A DNA stretch of 64,000 nt from Rhodobacterales bacterium (GCA_021155205.1 JAJNPS010000015.1:124001-188000), one strand, 5' to 3'; shown: positions 1 through 8,942, counted from the first letter of the stretch. The notes: generated by a model from the sequence alone, not told the origin. Program-made: numbers and translations.

Positions 1-721
1 AGGTGTGGATCGAAAAGACGACCGCGCGCGTCACCGGCAACCTGACAAAACACTGCCGCTCGCTTCGGACGTAGAAATGCCCGACCGGCTGCGGCCTGCG
101 CTGACCTTCCAGACGCGGCTGGTGCAGCGTGTGATCGTCATAGGTCAGGAAATTCATCCGCCACAGCGGCTGGTCCGGCCGGATCGCGTCGAACATCCGC
201 TGCACCCGGCGTCCGACATCCTCAGAATATGGCACGACGCCGTCATGGATGCCGATCAGGGGCCGCCCGAGTTTCTGCGCCAGCGTCCAGCTGGCCGGAA
301 AGCACAGGATCGCCCCGGTCAGCCGGTGGCCGTCCGCCCCCGCCTCCATCAGGCACAGATCCTGCTGCACCAGACGGCCCAGCGTGAGCAGCGGCTGATC
401 GGGGTCGGGCACAACCCTTGCCCCGTCCGGACGCACCACCGCGTTGCCCCCACAATGATAACCGGGCAATCCGGCGATCTTGTCCAGAACCATGGTATAA
501 AGTTCCACCGCCGCCGCCTGTCCTTCGGGCAACAGGGCGTGGACCCTTTCCGGCATCGCAACGATCAGCCGGTCCCGTTCCGCCATCTGGCCCGCAAAGG
601 CGTCATCCACCCGGACCCAGTCATCCCCGGCCTCCAGCGGCAGCACGCCCGGCAGCCGCGCCGTGCGCGGGTCCATCCAGGCCAGATGTGGCAGGCGAGA
701 TTGCAGGATCGGATCGGACAT
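1..721 (-). CDS. DUF3445 / heme-dependent oxidative N-demethylase-like protein (C-terminus cut by window edge)
   Basis: The minus strand is open from the ATG at 721 to the left edge (about 240 codons, no stop), with an AGGAGG-type ribosome site just upstream of the ATG. The translation begins MSDPILQSRLPHLAW and contains WVRVDDAFAGQMAERDRL (about residues 35-52), VHALLPEGQAAAVELY, and AILCFPASWTLAQKLGRPLIGIHDGVVPY (about residues 140-168). These are hallmarks of the DUF3445 family, whose studied members are heme-dependent oxidative N-demethylases or parts of dimethylamine monooxygenase. The missing part should be the last 60 or so residues. It diverges from dddP, with about 120 bp between the two starts. 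Family assignment is from recognised motifs; the substrate (a methylated amine or amino acid) is inference from the family and neighbours. Confidence 0.8.
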   Translation of the reverse strand, partial: MSDPILQSRLPHLAWMDPRTARLPGVLPLEAGDDWVRVDDAFAGQMAERDRLIVAMPERVHALLPEGQAAAVELYTMVLDKIAGLPGYHCGGNAVVRPDGARVVPDPDQPLLTLGRLVQQDLCLMEAGADGHRLTGAILCFPASWTLAQKLGRPLIGIHDGVVPYSEDVGRRVQRMFDAIRPDQPLWRMNFLTYDDHTLHQPRLEGQRRPQPVGHFYVRSERQCFVRLPVTRAVVFSIHT

Positions 722-841
722 CGCCTCCTGATACAGATTTCCTTCGTGCCGAAATACCCACCCCGCGACGGCGCCATGTCGCAAAAGGCCTAGCCTGCCG
801 CCCGCCCCCGGCCCCAGACTGCGGCGAACCGCGAGGATGTG

Positions 842-2185
842 ATGACCCAACACCATGCCGACCGCCGCAAGATCGACCCCACGCGCGGGGCGACCCTGGC
901 CGATGGCAGCGCCAACGACAATGACCGGGTCGAGATCGGCCCCACGCAACTGGCCTTCGCCGAATGGGCCGCAGCCGGGCTGACCCCGCCCAACCTTGCC
1001 GCCATGCGCGCATATCGCTGGCAGCGCCTGACACAAGGGCTGGTGGACCGCGACTATGGCGGCCTTCTGATGTTCGACCCGCTGAACATCCGCTATGCCA
1101 CCGACACCACCAACATGCAGCTCTGGAACACCCACAACCCGTTCCGCGCCTGCCTTCTGTGCGCCGACGGGCATATGGTGATGTGGGAATACAAGAACGC
1201 GCCCTTCCTCGTGACCTTCAATCCGCTGGTCAAGGAACTCCGCTCCGGCGCCACTTTCTTTTACAACTCCACCGGCGATGCGGGTCAGGCCGCCGCCCGC
1301 ACCTTTGCCGCGCAGGTCGACGAGATCATCCGCGAACATGCCGGGACCAACCGCCGCCTCGCCGTCGACAAGATCATGACCCACGGGTTGCGCGCGCTGG
1401 AGGGCATCGGGTTCGAGGTGATGGAGGGCGAGGAAGTCACCGAGCGTGTCCGCGCCATCAAGGGCCCCGACGACATGGCTGCAATGCGCTGCGCCGCCCA
1501 TGCCTGCGAACAGGCGATGGCGGCGATGGAGACCTTCACCCGCGAAAACGTGCCGCTGGGCCAGACATCCGAGGATGCCATCTGGGCCGTCCTGCACGCC
1601 GAAAACATCAAGCGCGGCGGCGAATGGATCGAGACCCGCCTTCTCGCCTCCGGCCCCCGGACGAACCCCTGGTTCCAGGAATGCGGTCCCCGGATCGTGC
1701 GGCCGAACGAGATCGTCGCCTTCGACACCGACCTGATCGGGGCCTACGGCTTTTGCATCGACATCAGCCGGACCTGGTGGGTCGGCGACGGGCGCCCCAC
1801 GAACGCAATGATCAGTGCCTATGCCCATGCGCTCGACCACATCCGCGACCATCAGGCGCGGCTGAAGCCGGGCGTGTCGATCCGCGATCTGGTGTTTCAG
1901 GGGCACCGGCTGGATGATCCCTACTGGGCACAGAAATATTCCTGCAAGATGCACGGCGTCGGGCTTTGCGACGAATGGCCCTATGTCCATTACCCCGACG
2001 GCTGGATCGAGGGCGCGTTCGATGCGGTTCTGGAACCCGGCATGACGCTCTGCGTCGAGGCGCTGGTGTCCCCCGAAGGCGGCGAATTCTCGATCAAGCT
2101 GGAGGATCAGGTGCTGATCACCGAAACCGGCTGCGAGAACCTGACGCGCTATCCGTTCGATCCGAGGTTGATGGGCTCGTCATAG
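842..2185 (+). CDS. dddP: DMSP lyase DddP (M24 peptidase fold)
   Basis: This protein (447 aa) is predicted to cleave dimethylsulfoniopropionate to dimethyl sulfide and acrylate. It belongs to the M24/creatinase-like fold but lacks peptidase use. The sequence follows DddP throughout: RKIDPTRGATL at the N-terminus, LNIRYATDTTNMQLWN, and IKRGGEWIETRLLASGPRTN. With the ATG at 842 the metal-site residues fall at Asp295, Asp297, Asp307, His371, Glu406 and Glu421, the same numbers I recall for the crystallised Ruegeria DddP. A GTG lies at 839, but the GAGGA ribosome site (833-837) is better spaced for 842. It is monocistronic and diverges from the DUF3445 gene; a palindromic repeat follows the stop. 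No dddP-associated regulator is adjacent. Confidence 0.93.
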   Translation: MTQHHADRRKIDPTRGATLADGSANDNDRVEIGPTQLAFAEWAAAGLTPPNLAAMRAYRWQRLTQGLVDRDYGGLLMFDPLNIRYATDTTNMQLWNTHNPFRACLLCADGHMVMWEYKNAPFLVTFNPLVKELRSGATFFYNSTGDAGQAAARTFAAQVDEIIREHAGTNRRLAVDKIMTHGLRALEGIGFEVMEGEEVTERVRAIKGPDDMAAMRCAAHACEQAMAAMETFTRENVPLGQTSEDAIWAVLHAENIKRGGEWIETRLLASGPRTNPWFQECGPRIVRPNEIVAFDTDLIGAYGFCIDISRTWWVGDGRPTNAMISAYAHALDHIRDHQARLKPGVSIRDLVFQGHRLDDPYWAQKYSCKMHGVGLCDEWPYVHYPDGWIEGAFDAVLEPGMTLCVEALVSPEGGEFSIKLEDQVLITETGCENLTRYPFDPRLMGSS

Positions 2186-2209
2186 CTCACCGACCTTGAT
2201 CACCATACG

Positions 2210-2238
2210 CTTCCCCTCCCCACGAGGGGGGAGGAAAG
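2210..2238. repeat. G/C palindrome of the CCCCTCCCC type
   Basis: A CCTCCCC / GGGGAGG inverted repeat (2215-2221 with 2228-2234, 6-nt loop) lies between the convergent ends of dddP and the sugar dehydrogenase gene. Its core (CCCCTCCCCAC then AGGGGG) is nearly identical to the palindromes inside bchD, so it looks like a solo copy of the same repetitive element. It may also work as a bidirectional terminator, although no T-tract follows. Confidence 0.5.
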
Positions 2239-2283
2239 CATTCTATACTGCAGGGTCAGATCATCTCTGCGCGCAAACAATCC

Positions 2284-3393
2284 TCACTCCACCGGCGTCA
2301 TCCGGAACACCGCCCCCTCGCCGACCGACAGAAACCAGATCGCGCCGTCCGGCCCCTCGACCACATCCCGCACCCGGCCCGTCTCGTCACTGGAAATCCG
2401 TTCCTCGGCATAACCCGCATCGGGATCGAGCCGCGAGACATAGTCGAACTTGAGACTGCCGGTGAACACGTCGCCCTTCCATGCCGGGAACATGTCGCCT
2501 TGATAGATCATCAGTCCCGATGGCGCGATGGACGGGTCCCAGTACATCACCGGCTGCTCCATCCCGGCCTTTTGCGTCCCTTCGCCGATCCTGCCACCGC
2601 CGTAGTCCTTGCCATAGGAAATCACCGGCCAGCCGTAATTGGCCCCGGACCGCACCAGGTTCAACTCATCCCCGCCCTGCGCGCCATGCTCCACCACCCA
2701 AAGCTGGCCCGTCGCATCCAGCGCCGCCCCCTGCGGGTTGCGGTGGCCCATCGACAGTACCCCCGGCAGCATGCCGGGCGAGCGGGTGGCAGGGCTGCCG
2801 TCGCGGTTCAGGTGAATGACCTTGCCTTCGGGGCGCATCGGGTCCTGGGCCAGCGGCCCATCGCCGCGCTCACCCGTGGTCAGATAAATCGTGCCATCCC
2901 GTGCCTCGACGATCCGGCTGCCGAAATGGTTGCCGCCGGGAGTGCCGGGGGCGGCAAACACGACGCGGAAATCCTGCAGCGCAGTCCCGTCCCCGGACAG
3001 CCGCGCGACCCCAAGCGCCGTACCCGCCCCGCCGCCATCGGCGCGCGCATAGCTCAGCCACACTTCGCGGCTGGTGGCAAAATCGCGCGGGATCATCACG
3101 TCAAGCAAGCCGCCCTGCCCGCGCGCGGCCACCTCGGGGACACCCGTGACGGGCAGCCCTGCGCCGCCGGTCGGCGGAAACAGCGTCAGCCGTCCCGCAC
3201 GTTCCGTCACCAGAAACCGCCCGTCGGGCAGAAAGGCGATGCCCCAGGGTTCGTTGAAGCCCTCCGCCATCCTGGTGATGGCAACCGGACCTGCCTGCGT
3301 CTCTGCCCGACCCGCCGCCCAGGACGGCAGCATGTTGACCGCCAGCAGTCCCGCCGTCGCCAGCACGCGCAAAGCACCCGATGCCATCGTCAT
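2284..3393 (-). CDS. PQQ-dependent soluble aldose dehydrogenase (YliI/Gdh-type)
   Basis: Predicted periplasmic six-bladed beta-propeller quinoprotein of 369 aa that oxidises aldose sugars. The ATG at 3393 follows a GGGGG ribosome site at 8 nt and gives a signal peptide (MTMASGALRVLATAGLLAVN, then an AWAAG-like cleavage zone around residues 24-28). Family motifs include LPDGRFLVTERAGRL, GGLLDV, GGNHFGSRI (His near the quinone site), MGHRNPQG, VVEHGAQGGDELN, and YYWDPSIAPSG-like MYWDPSIAPSGL. The gene converges with dddP and diverges from the ABC importer operon. PQQ synthesis genes are not in the window. The true sugar substrate cannot be read from sequence. Confidence 0.85.
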   Translation of the reverse strand: MTMASGALRVLATAGLLAVNMLPSWAAGRAETQAGPVAITRMAEGFNEPWGIAFLPDGRFLVTERAGRLTLFPPTGGAGLPVTGVPEVAARGQGGLLDVMIPRDFATSREVWLSYARADGGGAGTALGVARLSGDGTALQDFRVVFAAPGTPGGNHFGSRIVEARDGTIYLTTGERGDGPLAQDPMRPEGKVIHLNRDGSPATRSPGMLPGVLSMGHRNPQGAALDATGQLWVVEHGAQGGDELNLVRSGANYGWPVISYGKDYGGGRIGEGTQKAGMEQPVMYWDPSIAPSGLMIYQGDMFPAWKGDVFTGSLKFDYVSRLDPDAGYAEERISSDETGRVRDVVEGPDGAIWFLSVGEGAVFRMTPVE

Positions 3394-3649
3394 GCCCGTC
3401 ACCCCCTGCCGCAACGCGCACGATTCGCGCGAAGTACCGCAGCCACATAGGGCGCGCCCGGCGCGGCGCAAATGCCACAACCTACACGAGAGCGTGACCT
3501 TGCCTGCGAAACAATCGCGGCGACGCGGCAAAATTACTGTGAAAACTCCGGCGAGCGCCCCCCTGGCGCCGCCCGCCAAGACGCTTTTCTTTTTGTGCGG
3601 CCTTCTCTAGGTTCACCGGCAGGATCGCGATCCAACATGGGAGACACCA

Positions 3650-4840
3650 ATGAAAAAACTACTTTTGGCCACTGCGGCCACGGCACTGATGGCAGGTGCC
3701 GCAAGCGCCGACGAGGTCAAGATCGGCATTCTGATCGGCTTTACCGGCCCGATCGAATCGCTGACCGGCCACATGGCCAATGCGGCTGAACTGGCGATGT
3801 CTGAGGCGAATGCGTCGGGCAAAGCTGCCAACGGCATGGTTTTCGTGCCTGTCCGCGCCGACAGCACCTGCGGGGACGCTGCTGCCGCCACCACTGCCGC
3901 CGAACGCCTTGTGACCGCCGACGGCGTCAAGGGCATCGTCGGCGCCGACTGCTCTGGTGCCACCGGCGCCGTCCTGCAGAACGTCGCGCGTCCGAACGGC
4001 ATTGCGATGGTCTCCCCCTCTGCGACCTCGCCTGCCCTGTCGACCGCCGAAGATGACGGCCTGTTCTTCCGCACGGCTCCGTCGGATGCGCGCGAAGGCG
4101 AAGTGATGGCCGAAATCCTGACCGAAAAGGGCGTCAAGTCGATCGCCCTGACCTATACCAACAATGACTACGGCAAGGGTCTGGCGGATTCGATCGCCAA
4201 TGCCTTTACCGCCAAGGGCGGCACCGTGACAATCAACGCGGCACATGAAGACGGCAAGGCCGACTATTCGGCCGAAGTGGCGGCACTGGCGGCGGCAGGC
4301 GGCGATCTTCTGGTGGTCGCGGGCTATCTGGACCAGGGCGGCAAGGGCATCATCCAGGCCTCGCTCGACACCGGCGCCTTTACCCAGTTCGGTCTTCCGG
4401 GCGGCATGGTGGGTGACAACCTGCCAAAGGCCATCGGTCCGGCGCTGGACGGCTCCTACGGCCAGGTGGCCCAGTCCGACAGCCCCGGCGCTGCCATCCT
4501 GACCGAAATGGGCAAGACCGCGGCGACCCCGTTCGACGCAACTTCGCCCTACACGATGGAATCCTATGACGCTGCCGCGCTGATCATGCTGGCGATGCAG
4601 GCTGCGGGTTCGACCGACAGCAAGGTCTATGCCGGCAAGATCATGGACATCGCCAACGCACCAGGCGAGAAAATCCTGCCCGGCGAGATCGGCAAGGCAT
4701 TGCAGTTGATCTCCGAAGGCAAGGACATCGATTATGACGGCGCATCGGGCGTCGAACTGATCGGGCCGGGCGAATCCGCCGGTCGCTACCGCGAGTTTGT
4801 GGTCAAGGGCGGCAAATACGAAACCGTCAAGTTCCGTTGA
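3650..4840 (+). CDS. Branched-chain amino acid-type ABC transporter, substrate-binding protein
   Basis: Periplasmic receptor of a HAAT/LIV family importer, 396 aa. The ATG follows GGGAG, and the first 20 residues (MKKLLLATAATALMAGAASA) are a clear signal peptide cleaved before DEVKIGILIGFTGPIESL. The body shows the type-I periplasmic binding fold (GIVGADCSGATGAVL, MVSPSATSPAL, LTYTNNDYGKGLA, YDAAALIMLAMQ). It is first in an operon with two ATPases and two permeases. A 12-bp perfect hairpin after its stop probably lets it be made in excess over the membrane genes. The ligand is unknown; amino acids, amides and methylated osmolytes are all used by this family, and the downstream dehydrogenase makes the last plausible. 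Confidence 0.88.
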   Translation: MKKLLLATAATALMAGAASADEVKIGILIGFTGPIESLTGHMANAAELAMSEANASGKAANGMVFVPVRADSTCGDAAAATTAAERLVTADGVKGIVGADCSGATGAVLQNVARPNGIAMVSPSATSPALSTAEDDGLFFRTAPSDAREGEVMAEILTEKGVKSIALTYTNNDYGKGLADSIANAFTAKGGTVTINAAHEDGKADYSAEVAALAAAGGDLLVVAGYLDQGGKGIIQASLDTGAFTQFGLPGGMVGDNLPKAIGPALDGSYGQVAQSDSPGAAILTEMGKTAATPFDATSPYTMESYDAAALIMLAMQAAGSTDSKVYAGKIMDIANAPGEKILPGEIGKALQLISEGKDIDYDGASGVELIGPGESAGRYREFVVKGGKYETVKFR

Positions 4841-4864
4841 TCTTGGACGCGAGATAGGTTCAGG

Positions 4865-4891
4865 ACGGCCCGGGGGCAGCCCCCGGGCCGT
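4865..4891 (+). terminator. Intercistronic hairpin after the binding-protein gene
   Basis: A perfect 12-bp stem (ACGGCCCGGGGG with its complement) with a CAG loop lies 25 nt after the receptor gene and 68 nt before the first ATPase gene. There is no T-tract, so it is better read as an attenuator or mRNA-stabilising hairpin than as a full terminator. Confidence 0.6.
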
Positions 4892-4959
4892 TCGACTACG
4901 CGAAAGGCGATCCGGCCGGCGGACCACGCCGGAACAAGAGATTGCCAGCAGGGGGTATA

Positions 4960-5748
4960 ATGATCGTTGTCCAGGACCTTCACAGGCACTTCGGGGGATT
5001 CCGTGCCGTGGATGGCGCGTCGCTGACCATCAGGACAGGCTCGATCACCGGGCTGATCGGTCCCAACGGTGCGGGCAAGACCACCCTTTTCAACGTCATC
5101 GCAGGCCGCCTGCCCCCCACATCGGGCCGCGTGCTGATGGACGGCGAAGACATCACCGGGCTGCCGCCGCATGTGTTGTTTTCCAAGGGCTTGCTGCGCA
5201 CTTTTCAGATCGCGCATGAATTTGCGTCCATGACGGTGCGCGAGAACCTGATGATGGTCCCGCCCGGCCAGTCGGGCGAAACGCTGTGGAACACCTGGTT
5301 CAACCGCCGTGCCGTCGTGACCGAAGAGGCCGGCATCCGGGCCAAGGCCGACGAGGTCTTGGACTTCCTGACCATCAGCCATCTTGCCGACCAGAAGGCC
5401 GGGCAAATCTCGGGCGGGCAGAAGAAACTGCTTGAGCTTGGCCGCACCATGATGGTCGACGCCAAGATCGTGTTCCTGGACGAGGTTGGCGCGGGCGTGA
5501 ACCGCACCCTCCTGAACACCATCGGCGACGCCATCGTGCGTCTGAACAAGGAACGCGGCTATACCTTCTGCGTCATCGAACACGACATGGATTTCATCGC
5601 CCGCCTTTGCGACCCCGTCATCGTGATGGCCGAGGGGCATGTGCTGGCGCAAGGCTCCCCTGCCGAGGTCCGCGCGGATGAACGGGTGATCGAGGCCTAT
5701 CTGGGTACGGGGTTGAAGAACAAGTTGAAGGAGGGAGCCCATGGCTGA
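4960..5748 (+). CDS. ABC transporter ATP-binding protein, LivG type
   Basis: Cytoplasmic ATPase subunit of 262 aa, partner of the LivF-type subunit in the HAAT importer. Walker A GPNGAGKTTLFN (about residues 35-46), signature SGGQKKLLELGR, Walker B-like IVFLDEVGAGVN, and the switch His in VIEHDMDF are present. The LDEVGAGV version of Walker B replaces the usual LDEPxAGL. The ATG at 4960 is preceded by GGGGG at 4 nt; an upstream in-frame TTG at 4942 is unlikely. Its end overlaps the next gene by 8 bp, indicating translational coupling. Confidence 0.88.
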   Translation: MIVVQDLHRHFGGFRAVDGASLTIRTGSITGLIGPNGAGKTTLFNVIAGRLPPTSGRVLMDGEDITGLPPHVLFSKGLLRTFQIAHEFASMTVRENLMMVPPGQSGETLWNTWFNRRAVVTEEAGIRAKADEVLDFLTISHLADQKAGQISGGQKKLLELGRTMMVDAKIVFLDEVGAGVNRTLLNTIGDAIVRLNKERGYTFCVIEHDMDFIARLCDPVIVMAEGHVLAQGSPAEVRADERVIEAYLGTGLKNKLKEGAHG

Positions 5749-6451
5749 ACCCTTCCTCATCGGCGAGAACATGACCGGCGGCTATGGCCCCGTCGACATC
5801 CTGCACAACTGCACCATCGCGGTGAACCCCGGCGAGATTGCCGTCATCGTGGGCCCCAATGGCGCGGGCAAGTCGACCGCGATGAAGGCGGTGTTCGGCA
5901 TGCTGAACCTGCGCGGCGGTCAGGTGCGCCTCGCGGGCGAGGATATCACCAAGCTGTCCCCCCAGGCGCGCGTCCGCAAGGGCATGGGCTTTGTCCCCCA
6001 GACGCAGAACATCTTTACCTCCATGACGGTGGAGGAGAACCTGGAAATGGGCGCCTTCATCCGCACGGACGAGATCAAGGACACGATGGCGCAGGTCTAT
6101 GACCTGTTCCCGATCCTCAAGACGAAACGCTATCAGTCGGCGGGGGAACTGTCCGGCGGCCAGCGCCAGCAGGTCGCAGTGGGCCGCGCCCTGATGACGC
6201 AGCCGCGTGTCCTTATGCTGGATGAGCCGACCGCCGGGGTCAGCCCCATCGTGATGGACGAATTGTTCGACCGCATCATCGAGATCGCCAAGACCGGGAT
6301 TTCCATCCTGATGGTAGAACAGAATGCGCGGCAAGCCCTTGATATTGCGGACAAGGGCTATGTGCTGGTACAGGGCGCAAACCGATTCACCGACACCGGG
6401 CAGGCGCTCTTGGCCGATCCCGAAGTCCGCCGTTCGTTCCTGGGGGGCTGA
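5741..6451 (+). CDS. ABC transporter ATP-binding protein, LivF type
   Basis: Second ATPase subunit, 236 aa, of the same importer. Walker A GPNGAGKSTAMK, signature LSGGQRQQVAVGRALM, Walker B VLMLDEPTAGVSP and VEQNARQAL are typical of LivF. The start overlaps the LivG gene by 8 bp and has its own ribosome site (AGGAGGGAG) inside that gene. Four bp separate it from the permease gene downstream. Confidence 0.9.
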   Translation: MAEPFLIGENMTGGYGPVDILHNCTIAVNPGEIAVIVGPNGAGKSTAMKAVFGMLNLRGGQVRLAGEDITKLSPQARVRKGMGFVPQTQNIFTSMTVEENLEMGAFIRTDEIKDTMAQVYDLFPILKTKRYQSAGELSGGQRQQVAVGRALMTQPRVLMLDEPTAGVSPIVMDELFDRIIEIAKTGISILMVEQNARQALDIADKGYVLVQGANRFTDTGQALLADPEVRRSFLGG

Positions 6452-6455
6452 GGTC

Positions 6456-7460
6456 ATGGACATCCTGAACGCCCTCGTCGCCTTCCTGAACTTCGTGTTC
6501 ATCCCCGGCCTTGCCTATGGCAGCCAGCTCGCCCTTGGTGCCCTCGGCGTCACGCTGATCTTCGGCGTGTTGCGGTTCTCCAGCTTTGCCCATGGCGACA
6601 CGATGGCCTTTGGCACCGTCTGGACGATCCTCTTCACCTGGTGGTTCCAGTCGATGGGGATCAGCGCAGGCCCCCTGCCGACCGCCCTTCTGGCCCTGCC
6701 CTTCGCGATCGTCGTGACTTCGCTGATGCTCTTGGGCACCGACCGCGCGGTCTATCGGTTCTTTCGCCGCAAACGTGCCGCGACCATCATCATCACCATC
6801 GCCTCGGTGGGCGTCACCTTCATCATGAACGGCATCAACCGCCTGATCCTGGGGGTGGAGGAACGGACCTTTTCCGATGGCAGCAGGTTCGTTCTGGACG
6901 CCGCAAGTTTCAAGGAAATGACCGGGCTGCAGGAGGGTCTGGCGATCAAGACGACCGTCGCCGTGACCGTGGTGACGGCGGCGATCTGCGTGGCGCTTCT
7001 GTTCTGGTTCCTGCAGAAAACCCGCACCGGCAAATCCATGCGGGCGTTTTCCGACAACGAGGATCTGGCGCTGCTGTCAGGCATCAACCCCGAACGGGTG
7101 GTGATGGTCACATGGATCATCGTCGCGGCGCTGGCCACCATCGCGGGCGCGCTTTACGGCCTGGATAAAAGCTATCGGCCCTTCGTCTATTTCCAGCTTT
7201 TGCTGCCGGTCTTTGCCGCGGCCGTGGTCGGTGGCCTTGGCAACCCGCTCGGCGCCATCGCGGGCGGGTTCGTGATCGCCTTTTCCGAGGTGATCGTGAC
7301 CTATGCCTGGAAAAAGGTGGCGGGCTACCTGTTCCCGGCGGATTGGCTGCCGGACGGGCTGCTGCAACTGCTCTCCACCGACTACAAGGTGGCGGTCAGC
7401 TTTGCGATCCTTCTGATCGTCCTTCTGTTCAAGCCCAGCGGCCTCTTTGGAAAGGCGTGA
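6456..7460 (+). CDS. ABC transporter permease, LivH type
   Basis: Inner-membrane permease of 334 aa with about eight hydrophobic segments. Family features are LALGALGVTLIFGVLRF near the N-terminus, the IITIASVGVTFIMNG segment, and a C-terminal AAVVGGLGNPLGAIAGG loop that contacts the ATPases. The ATG at 6456 follows GGGGGG; the reading frame is open further upstream but only through the livF-like gene. Spacing to the next permease gene is 3 bp. Confidence 0.88.
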   Translation: MDILNALVAFLNFVFIPGLAYGSQLALGALGVTLIFGVLRFSSFAHGDTMAFGTVWTILFTWWFQSMGISAGPLPTALLALPFAIVVTSLMLLGTDRAVYRFFRRKRAATIIITIASVGVTFIMNGINRLILGVEERTFSDGSRFVLDAASFKEMTGLQEGLAIKTTVAVTVVTAAICVALLFWFLQKTRTGKSMRAFSDNEDLALLSGINPERVVMVTWIIVAALATIAGALYGLDKSYRPFVYFQLLLPVFAAAVVGGLGNPLGAIAGGFVIAFSEVIVTYAWKKVAGYLFPADWLPDGLLQLLSTDYKVAVSFAILLIVLLFKPSGLFGKA

Positions 7461-7463
7461 CCG

Positions 7464-8768
7464 ATGACCCAGAACCGCAACCTTTTGTTGTTCCTCGGTG
7501 TCGGGCTTCTGTTTGTGGCAACGGGGTTCCTGCAAAGCTGGAACCTCAGCCTGCAGATCCTGATCGTCGGCATCCTGTCGGCGATCATGGCGCTGGGGGT
7601 CAACATGCAATGGGGCTATGCGGGCCTCTTCTCGACCGGGATCATGGGGTCGGTCGCGCTGGGTGGTCTGGCGGTCGTGCTGGTCTCGGGGCAACCCGTC
7701 CCGGAAGGTTGGGCCGCCGGAGGGGCGCGCCTGATCGCGGGCCTGATCTTCGGGGCCGCGGTCATCGCGGGTGCGATCCTGACCTACAACCGGATGGCCG
7801 CCGGGCGATCCCGCAACCTGATGATCGCGGCCATCCTGATCGTCGGGTTCTTCATCTACCGCGCGATCTTTGACCCCGCTGCCAACGCAATCGAAGCGTT
7901 CAACCCCGCTACCGCCGGCAATATGGGCGGCCTTGGCCTGCCCGCGCTGGTGGCATGGCCCGTGGGTGCGCTGATGGCCGCGGGGGCCGCCTGGGTGATC
8001 GGCAAGGTCGCCTTGGGTTTGCGCGAGGATTACCTGGCCATCGCCACGCTTGGCATCGCGGAAATCGTGCTGGCGGTGATGAAGAACGAGGATTGGCTGG
8101 CGCGCGGCGTCAAGAACATCATCGACCTGCCTCGCCCCTGGCCCGTGCCTTATGAGGTGGAACTGCAGCAGAACCCGTGGTTTCTTGAAGCCGTCGCGAA
8201 CTGGGGTCTTAGCCCCATCGGCGCGTCGACCATCCTGGTCAAGCTGCTGTACATCCTGTTGTTCGGGTCGGTCCTGCTGGCGATCATCTGGTTTTCCGAA
8301 CGCGCGCTGAACAGCCCCTGGGGCCGCATGATGCGCGCGATCCGCGACAACGAGGTCGCAGCCTCCGCGATGGGCAAGAACGTCACCATGCGCCATCTGC
8401 ACGTGTTCATCATCGGATCGGCGGTCGTCGGCCTTGCCGGGGCGATGCTGACCTCGATGGAGGGGCAACTGACCCCCGGCAACTACACGCCGCTGCGGTT
8501 CACCTTTCTGATCTGGGTGATGGTGATCGTCGGCGGGTCGGGCAACAACTGGGGGTCTGTCCTTGGCGGCCTGCTCCTTGGCTGGCTGTGGCTCATCGTG
8601 GAGAACGCCGGGCCGACAATCATGGGCTATGTGACCGCCTTCATGCCCGACGGCCCCCTGCGCGCGCATCTGATCGAAAGCGCGCCGCATCTGCGTCTCT
8701 TGACGCTGGGGGTGATCCTGCTTTTGGTGCTGCGCTTTGCCCCGCGCGGGCTGATCCCGGAAAAGTAG
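7464..8768 (+). CDS. ABC transporter permease, LivM type
   Basis: Second permease, 434 aa, longer than many LivM proteins because of extra hydrophobic segments in the first 150 residues. Diagnostic parts are MALGVNMQWGYAGLFSTG (substrate-pore helix), LREDYLAIATLGIAEI, the EAA-like loop RMMRAIRDNEVAASAMGKN, and VIVGGSGNNWGSVLGG. It closes the operon: the next gene is 174 nt away and the gap holds a hairpin. Confidence 0.88.
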   Translation: MTQNRNLLLFLGVGLLFVATGFLQSWNLSLQILIVGILSAIMALGVNMQWGYAGLFSTGIMGSVALGGLAVVLVSGQPVPEGWAAGGARLIAGLIFGAAVIAGAILTYNRMAAGRSRNLMIAAILIVGFFIYRAIFDPAANAIEAFNPATAGNMGGLGLPALVAWPVGALMAAGAAWVIGKVALGLREDYLAIATLGIAEIVLAVMKNEDWLARGVKNIIDLPRPWPVPYEVELQQNPWFLEAVANWGLSPIGASTILVKLLYILLFGSVLLAIIWFSERALNSPWGRMMRAIRDNEVAASAMGKNVTMRHLHVFIIGSAVVGLAGAMLTSMEGQLTPGNYTPLRFTFLIWVMVIVGGSGNNWGSVLGGLLLGWLWLIVENAGPTIMGYVTAFMPDGPLRAHLIESAPHLRLLTLGVILLLVLRFAPRGLIPEK

Positions 8769-8790
8769 CGACAACACCCGTTGCCCAAGG

Positions 8791-8808
8791 CCGGGGGCCT
8801 GCCCCCGG
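8791..8808 (+). terminator. GC hairpin after the importer operon
   Basis: CCGGGGGC paired with GCCCCCGG (8-bp palindrome arms, 2-nt spacer) is followed by ACCCCTGGGATATTTGCAAA. This arrangement (a GGGGGC hairpin, then CCCCxGG and an AT-rich ATATTTGC stretch, then GAAGAAG) resembles an intergenic element that I recall as common in Rhodobacteraceae genomes. It probably ends transcription of the importer operon. Confidence 0.5.
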
Positions 8809-8855
8809 ACCCCTGGGATATTTGCAAAGAGAAGAAGGTCACACGGGCGCGTTCC

Positions 8856-8872
8856 GCGACATTTTTTGTCGC
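8856..8872. promoter_or_regulatory. Candidate operator: GCGACA-N5-TGTCGC palindrome
   Basis: A perfect 6-bp inverted repeat around a TTTTT centre lies 70 nt before the ATG of the FAD-GcvT dehydrogenase, downstream of the importer's hairpin. The symmetrical form and promoter position suggest a dimeric regulator. No regulator gene is adjacent, and the T-rich loop also permits a small RNA hairpin, so the role is inference. Confidence 0.4.
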
Positions 8873-8942
8873 AAGTCAGCATGATCCCCGCGCGCCAAGC
8901 CGCCAGATTGACGAAAACCAGTGCCCAAGGGAGCCAACCCCC

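Noticed and set aside
8769..8942. Glycine riboswitch before the GcvT-fusion gene
   Set aside because: No conserved aptamer core could be recognised; only simple hairpins are present.
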